Source: Kiloniella laminariae DSM 19542 (lineage in GTDB: Bacteria > Pseudomonadota > Alphaproteobacteria > Kiloniellales > Kiloniellaceae). Taken from it: a stretch of 47,059 nucleotides of DNA. Shown piece after piece: positions 1 to 9,048 of this stretch. How positions within the stretch are numbered: the first letter of the stretch is position 1; each line of letters begins with the position of its first letter. The stretch covers positions 148,946-196,004 of the forward strand of contig NZ_KB893170.1 in NCBI RefSeq assembly GCF_000374005.1, written 5' to 3'. The position numbers were made by a program, and so were the translations under genes. A model generated the notes under the pieces. The model worked only from the letters and a program-made list of their open reading frames with translations. It did no database searches and was not told the DNA's origin.

Positions 1-135
1 ATTATTTTCAGCAGCAATCTTTTGCATAAGATCATCAGGCAACCAGTTGTCCAATGGACAAACAGCTGCAGGATTCCCCCCAAAAACCTCGTTCGTAAAT
101 GCATCAACCTGATAAAGCGGAAATTCCTGCCTCAT
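1..135 (-). CDS. PhzF family isomerase/epimerase, N-terminal part (cut by window edge)
   Basis: Reading the minus strand from the ATG at 135 gives 45 codons, open to the window edge. The protein begins MRQEFPLYQVDAFTNEVFGG and continues NPAAVCPLDNWLPDD. The QVDAFT..xFxGNPAAVC pattern is the N-terminal signature of the PhzF family (diaminopimelate-epimerase fold; phenazine biosynthesis PhzF and many uncharacterised isomerases). In the family the glutamate of the following NxSET motif is catalytic; it would lie just outside the window. The ATG overlaps the TGA of the upstream decarboxylase-family gene by one base (TGATG), so the two genes are translationally coupled. The substrate cannot be inferred, and a phenazine role is not implied. 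Confidence 0.85.
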   Translation of the reverse strand, partial: MRQEFPLYQVDAFTNEVFGGNPAAVCPLDNWLPDDLMQKIAAENN

Positions 136-1496
136 CACTGCGTCTCCTCAATAACAGCCACCATACATTGCTTAATCGCCTGCAGTGAAAGCTGGATATC
201 CTCTTCCGTGGTTTTCCAGGACGACACCGAAATACGAAAAGCGGCCTTGCCTTTCCACACGGTGGGACCGAACCAGCAGGTTCCCTCTTTTTGTACTGCC
301 TGCATCAGAGCTTCCGTTTTCTCGGGACTGTCCCAGGACACCACCACTTGGTTGAGAACCACAGAATTTTGTATGGTCAAACCCAACTCTTCCAGGCCCC
401 GGGCGAAAACACCTGCCCGGTGACAACAGCCTGTCACAAGCTCATCAACACCCTTGCGCCCCAAAAACTTGAGGGCAGCCCATATTTCCACGCCCCGCGC
501 GCGTTTGGAAAATTCCGGCATGTAATTCTGTGCTGCGGAATCTATCTCGCGCAGGTAAGCAGCAGAAACAGACATTGCATTGTAAAGTGATTGCTGATCA
601 CGACAGATCACCACGCCAGCGTCGTAAGGGGTATTAAGCCATTTATGGCCATCAGTTGCCCAGGAATCAGCTTTTTCAACACCGGCGGTCAAATGTTTCA
701 GTTCTTTGGAAGCCCGGGCCCAGAGTCCAAAAGCACCATCCACATGAACCCAGGCCCCAACGGGTGCAGCCCGATCACAAATCGCTCCAGCTGGATCAAA
801 AGCGCCGCTGTTCACGTTCCCCGCCTGCACACAAATGATTGTCATGGCGTCCAGCTCAGGAAGCCTGCTGATATCCATTGCCCCATTGGCATCAGTGGGA
901 ACCCTGACAACCCGTTCTTTACCAAAGCCCAGCAGCGATAGTGCCTTCAATACTGTGACGTGAACCTCGTCACTCACAACCACCTTGATCTCGGGCGCTC
1001 CAAACAGGCCTCTGGCTTCAACATCCCACCCCTGACGCGCCAGCAACTTGTGCCGCGCGGCAGCAAGGGCTGTGAAGGTTGCCATCGTCGCCCCGGTCAC
1101 ATACCCAACCACAGATTCTCTTGGAAGATCCAAAACATCAAGCAACCAGCCAGAGGTCACCTGTTCAATCTTGTCCATTACTGGCGAGGTTACTTTTGAG
1201 GAAGCGACCTGATCCCACGCCGTCGCCAGCCAGTTTGCCCCTACTGTCACGGGGAGCGTCCCCCCAACGACAAATCCAAAATATCGCCGCCCAGCAGAAG
1301 CCACCGTTGCCGGAGCACCAGAGCGATCAAGAAGTTCCAGAACCTGCCCGCCAGTCGTCCCCTGCTCAGGGAAAATCTCTTCAAACTCTTCAAGCCCTGT
1401 CATGGCAGCCTCGTCCGGGAAAACCCGTCGAGCATCAATCTCGGTCAGATAACGTTCTGCTCGTTCTCTGGCTATATTCAGCAGGTCCTGGCTCAT
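135..1496 (-). CDS. PLP-dependent decarboxylase family protein (group II / aspartate aminotransferase-like)
   Basis: This is a fold-type I PLP enzyme of about 453 residues, related to group II amino-acid decarboxylases. The cofactor lysine lies in DSWATDGHKWLNTPYDAG. The aspartate that contacts the pyridine nitrogen is in HVDGAFG, and the ring-stacking histidine is in SDEVHVTVLKAL. The start at 1496 was chosen because AGGGGAG lies four bases upstream; an in-frame TTG at 1529 is less likely. The stop overlaps the PhzF-family start, so both are one transcript. It is divergent from a MocR regulator, which commonly controls adjacent PLP or amino-acid genes. The amino-acid substrate is unknown, and decarboxylase versus another PLP chemistry is not settled by sequence. 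Confidence 0.85.
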   Translation of the reverse strand: MSQDLLNIARERAERYLTEIDARRVFPDEAAMTGLEEFEEIFPEQGTTGGQVLELLDRSGAPATVASAGRRYFGFVVGGTLPVTVGANWLATAWDQVASSKVTSPVMDKIEQVTSGWLLDVLDLPRESVVGYVTGATMATFTALAAARHKLLARQGWDVEARGLFGAPEIKVVVSDEVHVTVLKALSLLGFGKERVVRVPTDANGAMDISRLPELDAMTIICVQAGNVNSGAFDPAGAICDRAAPVGAWVHVDGAFGLWARASKELKHLTAGVEKADSWATDGHKWLNTPYDAGVVICRDQQSLYNAMSVSAAYLREIDSAAQNYMPEFSKRARGVEIWAALKFLGRKGVDELVTGCCHRAGVFARGLEELGLTIQNSVVLNQVVVSWDSPEKTEALMQAVQKEGTCWFGPTVWKGKAAFRISVSSWKTTEEDIQLSLQAIKQCMVAVIEETQ

Positions 1497-1524
1497 TGTA
1501 CTCCCCTGATTTTTCATTCGGCTA

Positions 1525-1597
1525 GACAAAATGGATGATTGTCACAGTTAAATCTTGATTTTATATGGGGTCAATTGATAGATTGTCACCATGACAA
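1525..1597. promoter_or_regulatory. Divergent promoter region with paired TTGTC/GACAA operator-like elements
   Basis: GATTGTCAC occurs twice in the same orientation (1537-1545 and 1581-1589), 44 bp apart. Each copy is also half of an inverted repeat: GACAA at 1525-1529 with TTGTC at 1539-1543, and TTGTC at 1583-1587 with GACAA at 1593-1597. The second element covers the regulator's own start codon at 1591. Repeated sites between a MocR gene and its divergent target are the usual layout for PLP-responsive MocR regulators (PdxR, GabR); assignment to this regulator is inference. Confidence 0.55.
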
Positions 1598-2985
1598 ATT
1601 GGATGCCAAAAGTTAAATTCGGCGCGGGGGCACGCTATATCGCCATCGCGGATGCTCTGTCTGAAGATATCCGGAATGGATTCCTGCAGCAGGGTGATCG
1701 TTTGCCAACCCACCGGGATCTTTCCTGGCATCTGGGAGTCACAGTGGGAACGGTCAGCCGGGCCTATGCCGAAGCGGAACGCAGGGGCTTAACCTTTGGC
1801 GAAGTCGGGCGCGGCACTTTTGTTCACGGCCCCTCACCGGCCGAGCAACATATGCTCAGGCCAGCTCGCTTCGAAGATCAGAATATCATTCTGATGGATT
1901 TTGCCTATCCACCGCCAGGCGATACCGAAGAAAAGGAGATGGCCTCGACCCTGCAGAGCATGTCAGCCGGACCAGAACTCTCCAGGCTTCTGAGCTATCA
2001 ACCACATGCTGGCTTAAAGAACCATCGCGAAGCCGGAGCTCAGTGGCTGGAATTAAACGGGCTGACCGTCGAGCCAGACAACATTGTCCTGACAGCAGGG
2101 GCACATCATGCCATTGCTGTCACTATGGCAGCAGTAGCCCGCCCCGGCGACCGCGTACTCTGTGAAGAGCTAACCTATCCGGGGATACAATCTGTCAGCC
2201 GGATGCTCGGACTACGCCTTGAAGGATTGGCAATAGACGCCAATGGAATTGTGCCTGAGGCTTTTGAAGAGGCCTGTCTGGCTGGGGATGCAAAGTTCCT
2301 TTATTGTGTACCCAATTTCCAGAACCCGACAACACGTTTGCTTTCCATGGAACGACGTCAGGCCATTGCCGACATTGCCCGCCGGTATCGGGTGTCGATT
2401 ATCGAGGACGATGTTTTTGGCCTGATCGTCGACAATGCATTACCCCCTATCACCAGTCTGGCTCCAGAACGAAGTTACTATATCACTTCTCTGGCAAAGA
2501 CGGTGGCTCCAGGGCTTCGTGTTGGATACATGACCGGCCCGCAGCACAGCATTCCAAGCCTGATTTCGGCGGTTCGGGCAACCTGCTGGATGGCATCCCC
2601 CATTACTGCTGAAATTGCCAGTCGCTGGATTATCAATGGCGCGGCAGAACGCATTCTTGAGGGACGCAAGGAAAGCGCCCGGCGCAGGGTCGAAATTGCC
2701 CGGAAAATATTTGCACAGCACGAAATCGAGAGCGAAACCAGAGGGCTCTATATCTGGCTTCACCTGCCAGCCCCCTGGCGCTCCAGCCAGTTTGTATATG
2801 CTGCAGGCAGAGCCGGTGTCACCATCACCGCTTCGGAACCCTTTATCGTTGGCCGAAAGGCTCCGCCGCACGCAGTGCGTATCTGTCTTGGTCAGCCAGA
2901 GAGTGATGAAAAGATGACACGAGGCCTCGAGATTCTGCTTGGCCTGCTCACCAAAGGACCAGATGTCGATTCACTGGTTTTCTAG
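1591..2985 (+). CDS. MocR-type transcriptional regulator (GntR HTH fused to class I aminotransferase domain)
   Basis: The protein has 464 residues. An N-terminal winged helix of about 75 residues (ADALSEDIRNGFLQQGDRLP, then THRDLSWHLGVTVGTVSRAY) is typical of GntR-family DNA-binding domains. It is followed by a fold-type I aminotransferase domain with NFQNPTT, the aspartate of IIEDDVFG and the PLP lysine in SYYITSLAKTVAPGLRVGYM. This fusion defines the MocR/PdxR/GabR group, which sense PLP or PLP adducts of amines. It is divergent from the decarboxylase-PhzF pair and probably controls it. No good ribosome-binding site precedes 1591; the next in-frame ATG is at 1603. A duplicated operator-like element overlaps the start, suggesting autoregulation. 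Confidence 0.9.
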   Translation: MTNWMPKVKFGAGARYIAIADALSEDIRNGFLQQGDRLPTHRDLSWHLGVTVGTVSRAYAEAERRGLTFGEVGRGTFVHGPSPAEQHMLRPARFEDQNIILMDFAYPPPGDTEEKEMASTLQSMSAGPELSRLLSYQPHAGLKNHREAGAQWLELNGLTVEPDNIVLTAGAHHAIAVTMAAVARPGDRVLCEELTYPGIQSVSRMLGLRLEGLAIDANGIVPEAFEEACLAGDAKFLYCVPNFQNPTTRLLSMERRQAIADIARRYRVSIIEDDVFGLIVDNALPPITSLAPERSYYITSLAKTVAPGLRVGYMTGPQHSIPSLISAVRATCWMASPITAEIASRWIINGAAERILEGRKESARRRVEIARKIFAQHEIESETRGLYIWLHLPAPWRSSQFVYAAGRAGVTITASEPFIVGRKAPPHAVRICLGQPESDEKMTRGLEILLGLLTKGPDVDSLVF

Positions 2986-3042
2986 GATCAGCAGTATTTA
3001 TTGCTTTACAGATGTACTCAGGAAGAATTCAACTCACCCGTT

Positions 3043-4398
3043 CTAGCCAACATCTGTAATGACAGAGGAAATACCCGAAACCACACTTTTGACCAGCGCG
3101 GAATTTTCCCCTTCCGCCATAACCCGGATCAAGGGCTCGGTTCCGGATTTTCGAATAAGCACCCGGCCCTGGCCGTTCAACTGACTCTCCCCATCGCGGA
3201 TGGCAGCCTGAACCACATCCATTGCCAGGACATCATCAAGCGGGGTCGCCCCGCTCAGCCGGACGTTTTGCAGCAGTTGGGGCAAAGGCGTAAAACCGCG
3301 CAGAACTTCGCTCGCCGGACGTTCCGCCCGAACAAGAGCAGCCAGAACCTGCAGCGCAGCAATCAGGCCATCTCCGGTTGTCGCGTGATCACTCAACACC
3401 ATATGACCGGATTGTTCGCCGCCCAAATTATAGCCCTGCTCGCGCATCGCCTGAACCACGTAACGATCACCAACTGGTGTCCGGATCAGATCAAGCCCCA
3501 GACCATTGAGATATTTTTCCAGCCCCATGTTAGACATGACAGTCGCGACAACACCGCCGCCCCTGAGCTGTCCTGCTTCATTGAGCGTCTTGGCAATCAG
3601 TGCCATCACCTGATCGCCATCAACAATCTGTCCATGTTCGTCTGCGAGGATCAGACGATCCGCATCACCATCAAGCGCAATACCGAGATCAGCTCCATGG
3701 GCAACCACCGTCTCGCGCATCAGATTGGTCGCTGTTGCGCCACACTGCTTGTTAATATTGAAACCATCGGGAGACACCGCAACCGGAATAACCTCGGCAC
3801 CCAGTTCGTACAGCACCGTTGGTGCGACGCGATACGCTGCCCCATTGGCACAGTCGACGACGATTTTAAGGCCATCAAGACGAAGATTTTTGGGGAAGGT
3901 GTTTTTGACAAACTCGATATAACGGCCGAGTGCATCATCCAGCCGCCTGGCCCGACCCAGTTTATGACTGGGTGCCAGCGGAATGGACTTGTCATCTTCC
4001 AGCAGCTTTTCAATCTCGATTTCCACCTCGTCGGAAAGTTTGAAGCCATCGGGACCAAAAAGTTTGATCCCGTTATCTTCATAAGGATTGTGAGATGCTG
4101 AAATCATTACACCGAGATCCGCGCGCAAGGAGCGGGTAAGCATCCCGACAGCAGGAGTTGGCAGCGGCCCGAGAAGCACAACTTCCATTCCGACAGAGAT
4201 AAAACCGGCTGTCATGGCTGGCTCCAGAAGATAACCGGACAAGCGGGTATCCTTGCCAATCACAACAGTATGCCGGTGATTGCCGCGCTGGAATTGAGCT
4301 CCTGCAGCCTTGGCAACAGCCAGAGCAATTTCTGCTGTTACCGGTGCTTCATTGGCTTTGCCCCGGATTCCGTCCGTTCCAAAATACTTCCGGCTCAT
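3043..4398 (-). CDS. glmM: Phosphoglucosamine mutase
   Basis: GlmM interconverts glucosamine-6-phosphate and glucosamine-1-phosphate, feeding UDP-GlcNAc for peptidoglycan and LPS. The protein begins [16 protein letters not shown], the standard N-terminus. The phosphoserine loop is [19 protein letters not shown], the metal-binding DGDADR motif is present, and the C-terminal phosphate loop is [13 protein letters not shown]. The start at 4398 gives the usual length of about 450 residues; an upstream in-frame ATG at 4458 would add 20 residues absent from the family. It follows folP on the same strand after 83 bp, the common folP-glmM arrangement. Confidence 0.97.
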   Translation of the reverse strand: MSRKYFGTDGIRGKANEAPVTAEIALAVAKAAGAQFQRGNHRHTVVIGKDTRLSGYLLEPAMTAGFISVGMEVVLLGPLPTPAVGMLTRSLRADLGVMISASHNPYEDNGIKLFGPDGFKLSDEVEIEIEKLLEDDKSIPLAPSHKLGRARRLDDALGRYIEFVKNTFPKNLRLDGLKIVVDCANGAAYRVAPTVLYELGAEVIPVAVSPDGFNINKQCGATATNLMRETVVAHGADLGIALDGDADRLILADEHGQIVDGDQVMALIAKTLNEAGQLRGGGVVATVMSNMGLEKYLNGLGLDLIRTPVGDRYVVQAMREQGYNLGGEQSGHMVLSDHATTGDGLIAALQVLAALVRAERPASEVLRGFTPLPQLLQNVRLSGATPLDDVLAMDVVQAAIRDGESQLNGQGRVLIRKSGTEPLIRVMAEGENSALVKSVVSGISSVITDVG

Positions 4399-4481
4399 CT
4401 GCTTGTTTTCTCCAACCTCAAAACTCACTCTGTCTTTCGACTCTGACCCTGGCCCCATGGCCTAAAATTCTATTTAATACC

Positions 4482-5543
4482 CTAGGAGATTGCCCTTGCG
4501 ATTGCAAAGGCCTGTGCGGTTTCAGCGACATCATGTACCCGGTACATCTGCACTCCGCGCACCAGACCTGCCAGAGCACAGGCCAAAGACCCGGCGACAC
4601 GTTCCTTTGGTTCTTCACCACGGGAAAGTTTGCCGATAAAACCTTTTCTGCTGACCCCAAGCAACAGGGGACAGCCTGTCCCGTGCAGCAGTGCCTGTGC
4701 GTCCAGCAACCTCAGGTTATGCTCCGTGGTTTTTCCAAAACCGATTCCCGGATCAACAGCGATCATTTCTCGCGGGATACCGGCAGCAACGCAGGCTGCA
4801 ACTCTCTTTTCGAGATAATCAAATACATCCAGTGTCACATCCTGATAGCAAGGATTGGCCTGCATCGTCTGGGGTGTGCCCTGCATATGCATCAGAATAA
4901 CCGGGACTTTAGCAAAAGCCGCTGTTTCCAGACTATCTTTATCTCCCTCAAGGGCAGTCACATCGTTGATGATACCAGCCCCCGCAGCGACAGCTTCCCG
5001 CATCACCCTGGCATGTCGTGTGTCAATCGAAACCAGGGCCCCAGCCTCGGCGAGTTTTTCTATGACAGGAAGAACACGGCGGAGTTCTTCCTCCTCACTG
5101 ACCGGTTCTGCGCCGGGACGGGTAGATTCTCCTCCGACATCCAGAATACTCGCCCCGAGTTCACGCATCCTGAGCGCATCATCGACGGCACGGGCTCGAT
5201 CATAACGGTCTCCACCATCCGAAAAAGAATCCGGCGTTACATTGATCACCGCCATGATCTGGGGCTGTGACATATTCAGACCAGCGAAATTCGAGCGCTT
5301 GGTCGAAAGATTCTTCAGGATTGCCAGAGCTTTATCCTGATGAAGCGGGCTGTTGTTCTGTACCCAGGAAAGAATCTCACCCGAAGCAACAATTTCCCGC
5401 CGGGTTATATCCCCGGCAGAGGAACGAAGTGTGACTTCGGCAGCCGAATAATATTCCCCCGAAGCAAGCAGAGGAGCGGCTCCAGGCGAGATGTCCTTTT
5501 CAGAAGACATGTGAAGCGGACGAATGTAGAGATCACCAGTCAT
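4482..5543 (-). CDS. folP: Dihydropteroate synthase
   Basis: FolP condenses 6-hydroxymethyl-dihydropterin pyrophosphate with p-aminobenzoate in folate synthesis. Core motifs are present: IMAVINVTPDSFSDGG (pterin/pyrophosphate loop), DVGGESTRPGA, VSIDTRHARV, IINDVTAL, VDPGIGFGKT and GVSRKGFI. At 353 residues it is about 75-90 residues longer than E. coli FolP. The extra N-terminal segment before MSQPQIMAV is seen in a number of alphaproteobacterial homologues and has no known function to me. The gene lies between ftsH and glmM, as in many proteobacteria. Confidence 0.96.
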   Translation of the reverse strand: MTGDLYIRPLHMSSEKDISPGAAPLLASGEYYSAAEVTLRSSAGDITRREIVASGEILSWVQNNSPLHQDKALAILKNLSTKRSNFAGLNMSQPQIMAVINVTPDSFSDGGDRYDRARAVDDALRMRELGASILDVGGESTRPGAEPVSEEEELRRVLPVIEKLAEAGALVSIDTRHARVMREAVAAGAGIINDVTALEGDKDSLETAAFAKVPVILMHMQGTPQTMQANPCYQDVTLDVFDYLEKRVAACVAAGIPREMIAVDPGIGFGKTTEHNLRLLDAQALLHGTGCPLLLGVSRKGFIGKLSRGEEPKERVAGSLACALAGLVRGVQMYRVHDVAETAQAFAIARAIS

Positions 5544-5629
5544 GGCAGGAACCTGTCAGATAGCGCCAAGGCCTCCCCTTTCAGGAAGGCCTTGGCATGT
5601 CTTCGGAAATTTAAACGAACAAAACAGAG

Positions 5630-7576
5630 TCAGTTTCCAGGTTGTGGCTCTGGAGTTGCTCCACCGTCCTCGGGTGAAGAACTTTCCTCTTCCCGGGGAG
5701 CCTTGCCGCTGGATGGTACCGAGCTGCGAGGCTTGTCAGCTGCCTTGTTGTGGCCGCTGTCATCATCGCGATCGATCGTCCCATTTTTAAGTAGATTACG
5801 AACCTCATCCCCACTGAGAGATTCATATTCAAGCAGGGCTTTCGTAATTGCCTCCAGCTGATCCCGGTGTTTGGTCAGAACATCCCGCGCCAAAGTCTCC
5901 GCTTCTTCGATGATGCTTCTGACTTCATCGTCAATCATCTTCTGAGTTGCACCGGAAACACTGAGGCCGTTATCCCCGCCACCGGAATAATTGAAAGGAT
6001 CATCCTGACGGGACACATAGCGCAGACGACCAAGCTTGTCGCTCATGCCGTATTCCATCACCATGGCACGGGCCATGTTTGTCGCCTGCTGGATATCATT
6101 CCCGGCACCTGTGGTGACGTTGTCCGGTCCATAAACCAGCTGTTCCGCTTCCCGGCCACCAAACATCATCGCAAGGCGTGCTTTCAGCTCCATCACCTTG
6201 TAACCGAGGCGATCGCGTTCCGGCAGGTTCATTGTCACACCAAGCGAGCGACCACGCGGAATAATTGTCACCTTGTGCAGCGGATCATTGCCTTTGACAT
6301 GAATACCGACCAACGCATGACCAGCTTCATGATAGGCCGTCATTTCCTTTTCCTCGTCGGTCATGACCATGGAACGCCTTTCAGCGCCCATCATTACCTT
6401 GTCTTTCGCATCTTCGAAATCAGACATGGTCACAACCCGTTTGCCAGCACGCGCAGCAAGCAACGCGGCCTCGTTTACCAGGTTTGCCAGAGCCGCACCG
6501 GAGAAGCCGGGAGTTCCGCGGGCAACAACACGCGCATCAACATCCGGTGCCAATGGCACCTTGCGCAGATGGACCTTGAGAATTTTTTCACGACCAAGAA
6601 TGTCCGGGTTCGGCACTGTAACCTGACGGTCGAAACGGCCTGGGCGCAGAAGTGCATTATCAAGAACGTCAGGACGGTTGGTCGCTGCAATAATGATGAC
6701 GCCTTCGTTGGATTCAAAACCATCCATCTCGACCAGCAACTGGTTCAGAGTCTGTTCGCGTTCATCGTTGCCACCGCCCATGCCGGCACCACGGTGACGA
6801 CCCACAGCATCAATCTCGTCGATAAAGATGATACAGGGGGCGTTCTTCTTGCCCTGCTCAAACATATCGCGGACACGGCTGGCGCCAACTCCAACGAACA
6901 TCTCGACAAAGTCAGAACCGGAAATAGTAAAGAACGGTACATTTGCTTCCCCGGCAATAGCGCGGGCCAGAAGGGTTTTACCAGTACCTGGAGGACCAAC
7001 CAGAAGGCAGCCTTTTGGTATTTTCCCACCAAGACGCTGGAATTTCTGCGGGTCTTTCAGGAAATCGACCACTTCCTGAAGCTCGTCCTTGGCTTCATCA
7101 ATACCGGCCACATCGTCAAAGGTAACCCGTCCCTGCTTTTCCGTCAGCAGTTTAGCCTTGCTTTTGCCAAAGCCCATGGCCTTGCCACTGTTGCCCTGCA
7201 TCTGGCGAAACAGAAAGATCCAGACACCGATCAGCAAGATCATCGGGAACCAGCCGATCAAAATCTGGATAAGGGTATTGCCCTCGTCCAGAGGCATGGC
7301 TTTTACAGTCACACCGCTTTTACGAAGCATTTCGACCATCTGGGGATCTTCTGGGGCATAGGTCTGGAACTGGCGCCCGTCACTATAGTGCCCTTTGATC
7401 TCATGTCCCTGGATAATTACATTTGTGACCTGACCTTCTTCCACCTGGGCAATAAAATCAGAATAGGCAATCTGCTGCTGATTGCTTTGGGTTCCAGAGC
7501 CCTGAAACAGGTTAAAGAGCGTAAAAAGGAGCACGCCTACGACGATCCATAAGGCTGCATTACGGCTGAAATTCAA
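5630..7576 (-). CDS. ftsH: ATP-dependent zinc metalloprotease FtsH
   Basis: FtsH is a membrane-anchored AAA+ protease, a hexamer in the inner membrane that degrades misassembled membrane proteins and short-lived regulators such as RpoH and LpxC. The N-terminus has a membrane segment ([18 protein letters not shown]), a periplasmic domain and a second segment ([18 protein letters not shown]). The AAA domain has Walker A GPPGTGKT, Walker B IIFIDEID and the second region of homology [20 protein letters not shown]. The protease domain has HEAGH. The start codon is TTG at 7576, supported by GGAAGG nine bases upstream and by the family's usual N-terminus. The C-terminal tail is Ser/Pro/Glu-rich and probably disordered. 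Confidence 0.98.
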   Translation of the reverse strand: MNFSRNAALWIVVGVLLFTLFNLFQGSGTQSNQQQIAYSDFIAQVEEGQVTNVIIQGHEIKGHYSDGRQFQTYAPEDPQMVEMLRKSGVTVKAMPLDEGNTLIQILIGWFPMILLIGVWIFLFRQMQGNSGKAMGFGKSKAKLLTEKQGRVTFDDVAGIDEAKDELQEVVDFLKDPQKFQRLGGKIPKGCLLVGPPGTGKTLLARAIAGEANVPFFTISGSDFVEMFVGVGASRVRDMFEQGKKNAPCIIFIDEIDAVGRHRGAGMGGGNDEREQTLNQLLVEMDGFESNEGVIIIAATNRPDVLDNALLRPGRFDRQVTVPNPDILGREKILKVHLRKVPLAPDVDARVVARGTPGFSGAALANLVNEAALLAARAGKRVVTMSDFEDAKDKVMMGAERRSMVMTDEEKEMTAYHEAGHALVGIHVKGNDPLHKVTIIPRGRSLGVTMNLPERDRLGYKVMELKARLAMMFGGREAEQLVYGPDNVTTGAGNDIQQATNMARAMVMEYGMSDKLGRLRYVSRQDDPFNYSGGGDNGLSVSGATQKMIDDEVRSIIEEAETLARDVLTKHRDQLEAITKALLEYESLSGDEVRNLLKNGTIDRDDDSGHNKAADKPRSSVPSSGKAPREEESSSPEDGGATPEPQPGN

Positions 7577-7663
7577 GGTATAGGCCTTCCAAAATCTGTG
7601 CAGCCCTCTCTTGGGGACTGCGTCATAAATCAGTTCTTCCTAGAAGATAATGCGCTTCTGCCC

Positions 7664-8998
7664 CTAAGCAACAGTAAAGGGGGGAGAAAAGAGTATATTT
7701 TTTGGTTCAAAGCGCATTTTTATGCTCTGCTGCTCCTCATATCCCGGTTGGACATAATCCAGATGGGGTACGGATATGACTTTATCCCCAAAAAACACTG
7801 CAGGCAGCGAGTAGCGCCCCGCCATGGGAATGTCACTTTTTTTTGCTGCCGGGAAAATCTCCGAGAGCTGCTGCCACCCCCTTCTTCCCAGTGCCTTCAG
7901 CGCCATCCCCTTTACGGGCAGGTCCGCATCAACAAAGACGTGAAACCTGTTATCCCAGAGGAATTCCCCTTCTTCAAGCAAGCGGTCTTCAATATTCCGG
8001 TTTTCCCGGACCAGGAACAGCTTGTCCTTTACTCGCGAAAGACAACAGCCGCCAAGAGAGGCTATATCCTTATTTTTGCCGAGAAGGTCCTGCGCCAAAT
8101 TTTGGATTTGTGCCGTTCGGGGAGAATAACTTCCTCCCCCTACCGTCAGAAGTCCTCGCGCCAGAGCACGGCAGAACAATTCTTCGTCAATACTCGCCGA
8201 GTCGTTTAGATCAATAGAAATATATCCTTCCGGATAAAGAACCACTTGCTGATCGATAAACCGGTCGGTTCTGCTTTGCAGGTTCCGCCTGATTCGCCCC
8301 AAACTGCTGACAATGCGGATAAGAGTTTCTGCCCTGATCCCCTGCTGTTCGAGCAAAGGCATCGCACGACGTAAAGCATTGCGTGCATAATCATTCTTGT
8401 TATTGCTCGCTTCTTCAATCCAGCCCCAGCCCTGGCTCTTCAACGTTGCAATCAGCCTTGCCTTCGGCAGGGATAACAGAGGCCTGATCAACATGACATC
8501 TGCTTCTCGACGCAGCAGGGACATGCCCGCCAAACCGTCGGGACCACTGTGCCTTTGCAATCGAAGAAGCAGGGTTTCCAGCTGGTCGTCCTGATGATGC
8601 GCCAGGGCAAGAAAACGGATATCCTTTTCGCGACACCAGCGGCTCAGCATCTCATAGCGGGCTTTTCGAGCTTGCACCTGCAAACTGCCGCGCCCCGACA
8701 TCTTGTCAGTCCAGGGCAAAATATCGTGGGATATTCCCTCATCAGACAGCCGTGCCTGAACCCAGGCAGCCTCGGCAGAAGATTCGCTGCGCAGCTGATG
8801 ATCAACCGTAGCCGTGAAAACAGTCTTGTCCCGAACCCTTGCCCAGCGGGACAAGAGAAGTGTCAGGGCCATGCTGTCACTGCCGCCCGAAACAGCTATT
8901 CCCAGGCGATTGCCCATCGCCATCGAAGGAATACGCGTCATCAGAGCAGCAAACTCGGAATCAGAAATAGCGGACGTCAGCGGAAAGACATCATGCAC
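7664..8998 (-). CDS. tilS: tRNA(Ile)-lysidine synthetase
   Basis: TilS modifies C34 of the CAU-anticodon tRNA-Ile to lysidine so that it reads AUA. The ATP-pyrophosphatase P-loop is GIAVSGGSDSMAL, followed by ATVDHQLR and ALAHHQDDQLETLLLRL, the conserved PP-loop signatures. The C-terminal half is the more variable substrate-binding region. The start codon appears to be GTG at 8998; the N-terminus before the P-loop is about 30 residues. It lies between cpoB and ftsH, the standard proteobacterial tilS-ftsH neighbourhood. Confidence 0.94.
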   Translation of the reverse strand: MHDVFPLTSAISDSEFAALMTRIPSMAMGNRLGIAVSGGSDSMALTLLLSRWARVRDKTVFTATVDHQLRSESSAEAAWVQARLSDEGISHDILPWTDKMSGRGSLQVQARKARYEMLSRWCREKDIRFLALAHHQDDQLETLLLRLQRHSGPDGLAGMSLLRREADVMLIRPLLSLPKARLIATLKSQGWGWIEEASNNKNDYARNALRRAMPLLEQQGIRAETLIRIVSSLGRIRRNLQSRTDRFIDQQVVLYPEGYISIDLNDSASIDEELFCRALARGLLTVGGGSYSPRTAQIQNLAQDLLGKNKDIASLGGCCLSRVKDKLFLVRENRNIEDRLLEEGEFLWDNRFHVFVDADLPVKGMALKALGRRGWQQLSEIFPAAKKSDIPMAGRYSLPAVFFGDKVISVPHLDYVQPGYEEQQSIKMRFEPKNILFSPPFTVA

Positions 8999-9048
8999 GG
9001 CTCACTCGCAATCAACAGGGCACGCTCAACAAATATCATGTGTAGATA

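Noticed and set aside
1-135. Phenazine biosynthesis cluster
   Set aside because: Only a PhzF-family gene is seen; the family is broad and no other phz genes are present.
5867-7552. 561-codon open frame antisense to ftsH
   Set aside because: It is the mirror frame of a well-supported FtsH gene, with His/Thr-rich composition and no domain recognised.
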